Shown in pieces: positions 1 through 5,526 of a stretch of DNA of 12,367 bases (within the stretch, counting starts at the first letter, position 1; the number at the start of each line of letters is the position of its first letter). Source of the DNA: Thermoleophilia bacterium. Lineage in GTDB: Bacteria > Actinomycetota > Thermoleophilia > Gaiellales > Gaiellaceae. Location of the stretch: positions 1 to 12,367 of the forward strand of contig JAICLM010000034.1 in NCBI GenBank assembly GCA_025927435.1, written 5' to 3'. The notes beneath the pieces were generated by a model. That model had not been told where the DNA came from and searched no databases. It was given only the letters and a program-made list of their open reading frames with translations. Both the position numbers and the translations under genes were made by a program.

Positions 1-173
1 CGCGCGGCGACGACCGGCTCATGCTCGCCGGCCGGCTCGGGCCGGACAACGTCCAAGCCGCGATCCGAGCCGTGCAGCCGTGGGCCGTGGACGCTGCGTC
101 GCGACTCGAGTCGGCTCCCGGGATCAAGGACCACGACAAAGTGCGGGCCTTCATCGAGGAGGCACACGCATGA
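1..173 (+). CDS. trpF: Phosphoribosylanthranilate isomerase, C-terminal part (5' end outside window)
   Basis: Only the last 56 codons are present, in the frame ending at the TGA at 171-173. TrpF is a TIM-barrel enzyme that converts phosphoribosylanthranilate to CdRP in tryptophan synthesis. The fragment shows the typical end of the family: a LAGRLGPDNVQAAI segment (barrel strand 7/8 phosphate-binding region), then WAVDAASRLE and SAPGIKDHDKVRAFIEE, which match the usual 'VDVSSGVESxPGxKD' ending. Here the common SSGVE is AASRLE, a slight divergence. The stop overlaps the trpB start as ATGA (170-173), so the two are translationally coupled. The assignment rests on this C-terminal signature plus the trpB-trpA neighbours. 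Confidence 0.88.
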   Translation, partial: RGDDRLMLAGRLGPDNVQAAIRAVQPWAVDAASRLESAPGIKDHDKVRAFIEEAHA

Positions 174-1282
174 GCGACTTCGGCGACTACGGCGGCCGCT
201 ACGTCCCCGAGACGCTGATCCCGGCCCTCGACGAGCTCGAGCGAGGCTGGCGCGAAGCGCTCGCCGACGACTCGTTCCGCGCCGAGCTCCATCACCTGCT
301 GACGACCTACGCCGGCCGGCCGACGCCGCTCACGCTCGCCGAGCGCTTCGCGCCGGGCAAGCGGATCTACCTCAAGCGCGAGGACCTCCTCCACACCGGC
401 GCGCACAAGCTCAACAACGCGCTCGGCCAGGCGGTGCTCGCGCAGCGGCTCGGCAAGCGCCGCATCGTCGCCGAGACGGGAGCCGGGCAGCACGGCGTCG
501 CCACGGCGACGGTCTGCGCGCGCTTCGGCTTCGAATGCGTCGTCTACATGGGCGAGGAGGACATGCGCCGCCAGCGCCCCAACGTCGAGCGGATGCGGCT
601 GCTGGGCGCGGAGGTGCGCGGCGTCGACTTCGGGACCAGGACCCTGAAGGAGGCGACCAGCGAGGCGATCCGCGACTGGATCACCAATGTCGAGACGACG
701 CACTACCTGATCGGCTCGTGCGTCGGGCCGGCGCCGTATCCCGAGCTCGTGGCCGAACTGCAGTCGGTGATCGGGCACGAGGCGCGCGAGCAGATGCTCG
801 CGGCCGAGCAGCGGTTGCCCGAGGCGGTCGTCGCGTGCGTGGGCGGCGGCTCGAACGCGATCGGGATCTTCCACGGGTTCGTCGCGGACGAGGACGTGCG
901 GCTCGTCGGGGTCGAGGCGGCCGGCGCAGCGTCGCTCGGAAGCGGTCGTCCCGCCGTCCTCCACGGCGCGCGGTCCTCGGTGCTCGCCGACGAGGACGGG
1001 CAGATCGCCGACGCACACTCGATCTCCGCCGGTCTCGACTACCCCGGTGTCGGCCCCGAGCACGCCTTCCTCCGCGACACCGGACGGGCGGAGTACCGCG
1101 TCGCGACCGACGAGGAGGCGCTCGCGGCGTTCCAGGAGCTCGCGCGAACCGAAGGCATCCTCCCCGCGCTCGAGCCGGCGCACGCCCTGGCCCGCGCGCG
1201 CGACCTCGACGCCGAGCTGATCCTCGTCGGGCTCAGCGGCCGCGGCGACAAGGACCTCGCCGAGGTCCTGGAACGGCTGTGA
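170..1282 (+). CDS. trpB: Tryptophan synthase beta chain
   Basis: A 370-residue PLP enzyme that condenses indole with L-serine to give tryptophan, as the beta half of the alpha2-beta2 complex. The start is ATG 170, because the MSDFGDYGGRYVPETL N-terminus is the family's usual beginning and a GAGGAGG ribosome site lies at 156-162. A longer reading from 80 would only extend into trpF. Visible motifs are HTGAHKLNNALGQ with the PLP lysine K80, AETGAGQHG with the catalytic-type glutamate E102 (E109 in Salmonella), the phosphate loop GGGSNA at 225-230, HSISAGLDYPGVGPEH, and the C-terminal LSGRGDKD. All key residues are present, so it should be active. Its length is near the short end of the family. 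It overlaps trpF by 4 bp (ATGA) and trpA by 4 bp (GTGA). Confidence 0.97.
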   Translation: MSDFGDYGGRYVPETLIPALDELERGWREALADDSFRAELHHLLTTYAGRPTPLTLAERFAPGKRIYLKREDLLHTGAHKLNNALGQAVLAQRLGKRRIVAETGAGQHGVATATVCARFGFECVVYMGEEDMRRQRPNVERMRLLGAEVRGVDFGTRTLKEATSEAIRDWITNVETTHYLIGSCVGPAPYPELVAELQSVIGHEAREQMLAAEQRLPEAVVACVGGGSNAIGIFHGFVADEDVRLVGVEAAGAASLGSGRPAVLHGARSSVLADEDGQIADAHSISAGLDYPGVGPEHAFLRDTGRAEYRVATDEEALAAFQELARTEGILPALEPAHALARARDLDAELILVGLSGRGDKDLAEVLERL

Positions 1283-2010
1283 GCACCTCGAATCCCGCGC
1301 GTGGCGTTAGCGGCAAGAAGCTCGTCATCTACCTCGTGGCCGAGCCGGAGACGCCCGACCTCGCCCAAGCCGCAGTCGAGGGAGGCGCCGACGTGATCGA
1401 GCTCGGCTTCCCGTTCTCGGATCCGCTCGCGGAGGGGCCGGTGATCCGGCGCGCGTCGGAGCGGGCGCTCGCGCGGGGGATGCGCACCCACGCCTGCCTC
1501 GACGTGCTCGAGCGGACGCGTGAGCTACTGCCCGAGACGCCGATCGTCCCGATGACCTACGCGGCAATCCTCGAGGCCTACGGCTACGAGCGCTTCGTGA
1601 CGGATGCCCGGAAGCGCGGCGCGACGAGCTTCATCCTCGTCGACCTCCCGGTCGAGGAGCAGCCCGCGCTGCGGCGGATCCAGCTCGTTGCGCCGACCTC
1701 CACCGAGGAGCGAATCCGCGCCGCGGCCGAGGTCACGGACGGCTGGCTCTACCTCGTCTCGGTCACCGGGACGACCGGCGCCCGAACCGAGCTCTCGCCC
1801 ACGCTGCCGCCGTTCGTGCAGCGGGTGCGGGCCGTCACCGACGTGCCCGTCTACGTGGGCTTCGGGATCTCCACGCACGAGCTCGCGCGCGCGGCCGGCG
1901 GCCTCGCCGACGGCGTCATAGTGGGCTCGCGGGCCGTTGAGGTCGCCGAGACAGGGCGCGATGCGCTGCGGGACTTCGTCGCGTCGCTCCGCACCGCACT
2001 CGACTCTTAG
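1279..2010 (+). CDS. trpA: Tryptophan synthase alpha chain, short and divergent
   Basis: A 243-residue TIM-barrel subunit that cleaves indole-3-glycerol phosphate and channels indole to TrpB. The GTG start at 1279 overlaps the trpB stop (GTGA). It is about 20 residues shorter than usual. Conserved features are IELGFPFSDP with catalytic E41 (E49 in Salmonella), LVAPTSTEERI, Y158, SVTGTTGARTEL (loop 6), and the phosphate-binding VGFGIS at 193-198 and GS at 216-217. Odd features are E52 at the place of catalytic Asp60, loss of the usual YLTAGDP strand-1 motif (here IYLVAEPET), loss of the MxYxNP motif (here MTYAAIL), and about nine residues missing between VDLPVEEQ and LVAPTS. The operon position and loop 6 still make TrpA by far the best call. 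Catalytic strength is uncertain. Confidence 0.9.
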   Translation: MSTSNPARGVSGKKLVIYLVAEPETPDLAQAAVEGGADVIELGFPFSDPLAEGPVIRRASERALARGMRTHACLDVLERTRELLPETPIVPMTYAAILEAYGYERFVTDARKRGATSFILVDLPVEEQPALRRIQLVAPTSTEERIRAAAEVTDGWLYLVSVTGTTGARTELSPTLPPFVQRVRAVTDVPVYVGFGISTHELARAAGGLADGVIVGSRAVEVAETGRDALRDFVASLRTALDS

Positions 2011-2048
2011 CGACCTCTCACACCCGTCTCAGGTCCATCTCACCTGGG
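2005..2048 (+). promoter_or_regulatory. Four-unit 11-bp direct repeat array (TCTTA/TCTCA)
   Basis: TCTTA at 2005 and TCTCA at 2016, 2027 and 2038 are spaced exactly 11 bp apart. This is the spacing at which OmpR/PhoB-family regulators bind tandem half-sites. The array covers the trpA stop and the end of the kinase gene, which are convergent, so no ordinary promoter is expected here. The first unit (TCTTAGCGACC) matches the first unit upstream of htrA (TCTTATCGAAC) at 9 of 11 bases. The spacing and identity are seen in the sequence; the binding role is inferred. Confidence 0.4.
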
Positions 2049-3181
2049 GCAGCGAGCATTCCTCCCAGCGCGATCCCTCCCTCCGACAGCGCAGCCTCGG
2101 CGCCGGCCGTTTCCCCCTCTGATGCCGGCGTCGGGCTCGGCGCTGTATCAGGAGCGACACGCACGGGCAGGTGAAGGCGGAATGCCGTCCCGCGCGGCAA
2201 CGGCTTGACCGAGCAGCGGCCCCCGTGCGCGCGGGCGACGGCGGCGACGATCGCAAGCCCGAGGCCCGCGCCGCCGCGCTTGCGGGTGCGGGCGCCGTCG
2301 GCGCGTGCCCAGCGGTCGAAGATGCGCGGGAGAGCCTCGGGTGGAACGCCCAGGCCCGAGTCCGAGACCTCGATCACCACTACGCCGGCTCCGTCCGCGT
2401 GGGCGGCGAGCTCGACGGCGTCGCCCGGGTTCGTGTACTTGACGGCGTTTTCGAGCAGCGCGTCGATCGCGACACGCAGCGCTTCGGGATCTGCGACGAG
2501 CCGGCCGGCGAGATCGACGTCCAGCCGCCACGCGCGCCGCGCCACCTCCGACCAGCGGATGAAGAGATCGGAGAGGAAGGCCTCGAGGTCGATCGCCTGG
2601 AACGCGAATCCCTGCTGCTCGGACTTCGCGAGCAGGAGCAGACGCTCCACGATCCTCTCCATCCGGCCGAGCTCGTCGAGCGCCACCTCCAGTTCCGGTG
2701 CATCCGGCTGGTCGCGACTGAGCAGCTCGAGGTGCCCCCGCGCGATCGTGATCGGGGTTCGCAGCTCGTGCGACGCGTCGTGGAGGAAACGCTCCTGCCG
2801 TTCGAGGAGCGACGCGCGCATCTCGGCGACGCCCTGCACCTCGGCCAGCGCTGCCTGGCGCCGCTGCGCGTGCCAGACCATCGCGAGGAACATCGCCGAC
2901 ATGAGCGGCACTTCGAACAGCTCGCCCCACAGCTGTAGGCCGTCGAACGCGTCGGCGAAGATGCTCGCCCCGGTCGCCGCGACCACCACCGTGAGGACCA
3001 TCCACGTCGTTCGCATGGACCAGGTGCGGATGCCGTAGACGATCGTGAGGCTGATCCACAGGAAGTGGAACGGGATCGTCTCCCAGCTCGGCCAGAGCAC
3101 CATCGCAACCCAGTTCGCGGCTGCGAAGGCCGCCCAGCCGGCCTCGAGCGGATTACGCCGTAGCCAGGCGATAGCCCGCAT
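2018..3181 (-). CDS. Membrane sensor histidine kinase, four-helix intramembrane type
   Basis: A 387-residue kinase that should autophosphorylate and pass phosphate to the response regulator encoded just upstream. The N-terminal part holds four hydrophobic segments (about 13-31, 34-51, 60-78 and 83-103) joined by very short loops, so there is no real extracytoplasmic sensor domain. No HAMP is evident. A helical linker follows, then HisKA with FLHDASHELRTP (phospho-acceptor H138). The HATPase domain has an N-box with N245 in LLENAVKYT, a G1 box with D274 in DSGLGVP, an F-box IFDRW and a G2 box GAGLGLAI (305-311). The catalytic domain ends near residue 341, leaving a Pro/Ala/Glu-rich tail of about 45 residues of unknown role. 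The ATG at 3181 lies inside the regulator gene (29-bp overlap), implying coupled translation. The signal sensed cannot be read from sequence; the oxidase operon next door hints at a respiratory or membrane cue. Confidence 0.93.
   Translation of the reverse strand: MRAIAWLRRNPLEAGWAAFAAANWVAMVLWPSWETIPFHFLWISLTIVYGIRTWSMRTTWMVLTVVVAATGASIFADAFDGLQLWGELFEVPLMSAMFLAMVWHAQRRQAALAEVQGVAEMRASLLERQERFLHDASHELRTPITIARGHLELLSRDQPDAPELEVALDELGRMERIVERLLLLAKSEQQGFAFQAIDLEAFLSDLFIRWSEVARRAWRLDVDLAGRLVADPEALRVAIDALLENAVKYTNPGDAVELAAHADGAGVVVIEVSDSGLGVPPEALPRIFDRWARADGARTRKRGGAGLGLAIVAAVARAHGGRCSVKPLPRGTAFRLHLPVRVAPDTAPSPTPASEGETAGAEAALSEGGIALGGMLAAPGEMDLRRV
2096..2135. other. GC-rich imperfect stem-loop downstream of trpA
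   Basis: CGCCGGC at 2101-2107 pairs with GCCGGCG at 2124-2130, around a 16-nt pyrimidine-rich loop. The stem can extend outward to 2096/2135 with two G-U pairs. It lies 86 bp past the trpA stop, inside the 3' coding end of the convergent kinase. It could stop trp transcription, but there is no T-run, and GC-rich coding DNA forms such stems by chance. Confidence 0.25.
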
Positions 3182-3818
3182 TCCGCACCGTTTCTATGGC
3201 CGCCTCCGGGCCGAGCTTCTGCCGCAGCCTCCTCACGCAGACGTCCACGACGTTCGAGCCCGGGTCGAAGTCGTAGCCCCACACCTCGGCAAGCAGCCGC
3301 TCCCTGCTCACGACCTCGCCCGCATGCACGAGCAGGTGGTGGAGGAGCCGGAACTCGCGGTCCGAGAGGTCGGCAGTCCGCTCCCCGATGCCCGCTTGCC
3401 GCCGCGCGACGTCGAGCACGACGCTGCCGCCGCGCAGGACGTGCTCGTCGCCGAAGGTCGCCGCCCCGCGCAGCCGCGCGCGGATCCGCGCGAGCAGCTC
3501 GTCGAGCGAGAAGGGCTTCGCGAGGTAGTCGCTGGCGCCGAGCTCGAAGCCGCGGAGCTTGGTCTGCACGTCGCCGCGCGCCGAGAGGATCACGACCGGC
3601 AGCTCGGGCTTCGCGCTCTGCAGCTCCCGCAGGACCTGCAGCCCGTTCAGCCCCGGCAGCAACAGGTCGAGCACGACGAGGTCCCAGCGCGCCTGCGTCG
3701 CGAGGTCGAGCCCTTCGCGTCCGTCCCCGGCCGCGACGACCGTGTATCCCTCGGCCTCCAGCCCGCGGGCGAGGAACGCCTGGATACGCGCTTCGTCCTC
3801 GATGACCAGGATCCGCAA
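3153..3818 (-). CDS. OmpR/PhoB-family response regulator
   Basis: A 221-residue transcription factor. The receiver domain (about 1-115) has acidic residues E8/D9, phospho-acceptor D51 in VVLDLLLPG, S79 in VVILSA and K101 in YLAKPF, the full phosphorylation set. The winged-helix Trans_reg_C domain (about 140-221) includes LSDREFRLLHHLL, VWGYDFDPGSNVVDVCVRRLRQKL and IETVRNAGYRL. The start is TTG at 3818: an in-frame stop lies seven codons upstream, no ATG or GTG is available there, GAGG at 3824-3827 is well spaced, and MRILVIEDE is the usual family beginning. The kinase follows with a 29-bp overlap. An array of 11-bp repeats sits just upstream, suggesting autoregulation. The closest functional subgroup (PhoP, MprA or other) cannot be fixed by eye. 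Confidence 0.95.
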   Translation of the reverse strand: MRILVIEDEARIQAFLARGLEAEGYTVVAAGDGREGLDLATQARWDLVVLDLLLPGLNGLQVLRELQSAKPELPVVILSARGDVQTKLRGFELGASDYLAKPFSLDELLARIRARLRGAATFGDEHVLRGGSVVLDVARRQAGIGERTADLSDREFRLLHHLLVHAGEVVSRERLLAEVWGYDFDPGSNVVDVCVRRLRQKLGPEAAIETVRNAGYRLATA

Positions 3819-3833
3819 TCCGACCTCGCGGTG

Positions 3834-3839
3834 AATCTA
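3834..3839 (-). promoter_or_regulatory. Candidate -10 element (TAGATT) of the two-component operon
   Basis: On the minus strand, TAGATT fits the TANNNT pattern. It sits 7 nt downstream of the last 11-bp repeat unit and about 15 bases before the TTG start, with a predicted start of transcription near 3827. No -35 box is evident, as expected for a PhoB-like activated promoter. A perfect 10-bp palindrome (ACACCGGTGT, 3839-3848) overlaps its upstream edge. Confidence 0.35.
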
Positions 3840-3846
3840 CACCGGT

Positions 3847-3890
3847 GTCCGATGACCTGTAAATGACGGAGAGATGACACCTTCGTCATG
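3847..3890 (-). promoter_or_regulatory. 11-bp-phased repeat operator between regulator and oxidase operons
   Basis: ATGAC occurs on the plus strand at 3852, 3863 and 3874, exactly 11 bp apart (GTCAT read towards the regulator gene). A fourth copy in inverted orientation, GTCAT at 3885-3889, keeps the same 11-bp phase. OmpR/PhoB-family proteins bind tandem half-sites at this spacing, and the units resemble actinobacterial PhoP boxes (TCA followed by pyrimidines). The orientation suits activation of the regulator's own promoter; the site could also act on the oxidase operon. The repeats are visible in the sequence; the binding protein is inferred from position. Confidence 0.6.
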
Positions 3891-3918
3891 CAGCAGGTTC
3901 GCCCCCGCCGCCCTTGAT

Positions 3919-3922
3919 AGGA
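3919..3922 (+). promoter_or_regulatory. Ribosome binding site (AGGA) that selects ATG 3932
   Basis: AGGA ends 9 nt before ATG 3932. The upstream in-frame TTG at 3914 has no purine-rich site before it and would add MIGTRS in front of a normal signal-anchor start. ATG 3932 is therefore preferred. Confidence 0.6.
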
Positions 3923-3931
3923 ACGCGATCG

Positions 3932-4630
3932 ATGCGGGTCGGCGTGAAGCTCCTACTCGTTGCCGTGGCCGTGACCGCCGCCGGCGCGGTCATCGGCTTC
4001 TACGTCTCGAACCTGACGACGCTCGCGGGCTCGCGGTCCTACTCGGTTCCCGTCCAGAATGCCAACGGCCACCCGGTCGTCAAGCTCGAGATCCAGACCG
4101 TCGCCGCGGTCGGCCCGACGCTTAGCCCGAATCCCGACTGGGTCTCGTATCTGGTGAAGGATCAGTCGACCGGGCACTGGAAGCGCGAGACCGTCTGGGA
4201 CCTGCCCGCGCACGCGACCGTCCACGTCACGATCTACAACTTCGACGGGGCGAGCGGTCTGCGCAATCCGTACCTCGCGCGACCGCAGGGCATGGTCGGG
4301 AACCGCATCAGGGTCGACGGCAAGCCGACCGAGGCGATCGACCCCAATGACGCGTCGCACACGTTCGCCGTGCCTGCGCTCGGGCTCGTCCTCGCCATCC
4401 CGGGGGTCGCCGACGAGGCGAAGAACCAGTGCGAGTACGCAGACGCACCCATCGGCGGGTGCGCGATGTCGACGGCGCACCGCACCATCAAGTTCACGTT
4501 CCACACGACGACACCCGGCCACTACCGCTGGCAGTGCTTCGTCCCCTGCGCGGCCGGCTGGGTGTACGGCTTCGGCGGCCCGATGCAGACGATCGGCTAC
4601 ATGGACGGCTTCCTCAACGTGAAGGCGTAG
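3932..4630 (+). CDS. Membrane-anchored CuA-like cupredoxin, oxidase-associated
   Basis: A 232-residue protein with a signal anchor (about 4-25) and an exported beta-rich domain. The domain resembles oxidase subunit II: DASHTFAVPALG (H143) matches the DxIHSFWxPELG ligand strand, and CFVPC (C202, C206) has the C-x3-C spacing of CuA. The rest of the CuA motif is not kept. The Glu between the cysteines is V204, the following His is W210, and the expected Met position is Gly, with GGPM (M218) and GYMDG (M224) further on. C167 and C177 could form a disulfide. It may therefore hold one copper in an unusual site, shuttle copper or electrons, or be structural. It is the first gene of the oxidase operon, with ctaC starting 2 bp after its stop. 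The cupredoxin fold is a good call; the exact role is unknown. Confidence 0.75.
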   Translation: MRVGVKLLLVAVAVTAAGAVIGFYVSNLTTLAGSRSYSVPVQNANGHPVVKLEIQTVAAVGPTLSPNPDWVSYLVKDQSTGHWKRETVWDLPAHATVHVTIYNFDGASGLRNPYLARPQGMVGNRIRVDGKPTEAIDPNDASHTFAVPALGLVLAIPGVADEAKNQCEYADAPIGGCAMSTAHRTIKFTFHTTTPGHYRWQCFVPCAAGWVYGFGGPMQTIGYMDGFLNVKA

Positions 4631-4632
4631 CG

Positions 4633-5526
4633 ATGGCGAGCGAACCGAGCGCGGCCACCTCGCCAAGCGACTCCACGAACCACGGTCTCCGCGTCGTCGT
4701 CGTCTGGCTCGTCCTGAGCGCGATCGCAACGCCGCTCGTGGCGATCTACGTCGGCCCCCTCATCCCGCCCGGCAACGCCACCGTGCAGGGACAGGGACAA
4801 ACCTTCGACAACCAGGTGATGACGGCGTTCGTCACCCCCATCCTCTGCCTGCTGGCTGTCTTCTTCGCCTACGGCCTGATCCAGTTCCACGTGAGGCGCA
4901 ACGAGGCGATCCTCGACGGGCCGCCGATCCGGAACGACTCTCAGATCCAGCTCCTCTGGATCGTGATCACGACGGTCATGGTGCTCTTCCTCGCCGGCTT
5001 TGGCACGTACGAGCTGCTCCAGGACGGCTCTGGCGGCGGCCAGGGGCCGAACCCGATCGCCCTCCCCGCGCACCACCAGGACGCCTTCCAGGTGCAGGTG
5101 ATCGCCCAGCAGTGGCAGTTCACCTATCGCTATCCGTCGCTCGGCGGCCTCGAGTCGAACCAGCTCTACCTGCCGGCGAACACCACCGTCGCGCTCCACG
5201 TCACGTCGCTCGACGCCATCCATTCCTTCTGGGCGTACGAGCTCGGCGTCAAAGCCGACGCGAATCCCGGCGTCGACAATGTCGCCTACGTCGAGACGAA
5301 GGGACCTACGACGTTCCACGTCCGCTGCGCTGAGCTCTGCGGGCTCTGGCACCCCTACATGTTCAACAACGGCCGCGTCGTCGACTCCGCGCAGTTCCAG
5401 GCCTGGGCCTCCCAGCAGCAGAGGGTCTACGCCTCGATCAAGCCCTTCATGAACAAACCCGAGTCGGAGGGCGGAGCGCCGTACGCCAAGACGTACTTCC
5501 CCGAGCCCGACAGGAGAGCCGGATGA
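4633..5526 (+). CDS. ctaC: Cytochrome c oxidase subunit II with complete CuA site
   Basis: A 297-residue subunit that takes electrons from the soluble donor and passes them to heme a. It has three hydrophobic segments: an N-terminal one (about 20-40, perhaps an uncleaved signal) and the usual two-helix hairpin (63-84 and 106-125). The exported cupredoxin domain has the aromatic WQFTYRYP electron-entry motif (161-168) and all CuA ligands: H197 in DAIHSFW, then C232, E234, C236, H240 and M243 in the motif CAELCGLWHPYM. There is no CXXCH, so it is not a heme-c fused caa3 subunit. ATG 4633 follows the cupredoxin stop by 2 bp with GAAGG upstream. Its stop overlaps ctaD as ATGA. The C-terminal 50 residues after CuA are polar and variable. 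Confidence 0.96.
   Translation: MASEPSAATSPSDSTNHGLRVVVVWLVLSAIATPLVAIYVGPLIPPGNATVQGQGQTFDNQVMTAFVTPILCLLAVFFAYGLIQFHVRRNEAILDGPPIRNDSQIQLLWIVITTVMVLFLAGFGTYELLQDGSGGGQGPNPIALPAHHQDAFQVQVIAQQWQFTYRYPSLGGLESNQLYLPANTTVALHVTSLDAIHSFWAYELGVKADANPGVDNVAYVETKGPTTFHVRCAELCGLWHPYMFNNGRVVDSAQFQAWASQQQRVYASIKPFMNKPESEGGAPYAKTYFPEPDRRAG

Noticed and set aside
535..1278. Upstream extension of the trpA frame into trpB
   Set aside because: The extension is Arg-rich shadow sequence. The TrpA-like protein begins at GTG 1279, overlapping the trpB stop as expected for coupled genes.
2171..2938. Plus-strand open frames opposite the histidine kinase
   Set aside because: No recognisable domains, Arg/Ala-rich composition, and the kinase on the other strand has all its motifs. 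Even if the 2005-2048 array started a transcript, there is no sign these frames code for protein.
3839..3848. Perfect palindrome ACACCGGTGT as an independent operator
   Set aside because: Ten-base palindromes are frequent in GC-rich DNA and no second copy was seen in the other gaps. It is only noted beside the -10 element.
3914..3931. TTG 3914 as start of the first cupredoxin
   Set aside because: It has no ribosome site. ATG 3932 has AGGA at proper spacing and gives a normal signal-anchor beginning.
4429..4632. Upstream extension of the ctaC frame inside the cupredoxin gene
   Set aside because: It is an alternative-frame reading of the cupredoxin gene. ATG 4633, 2 bp after that stop and with GAAGG upstream, gives a normal subunit II N-terminus.
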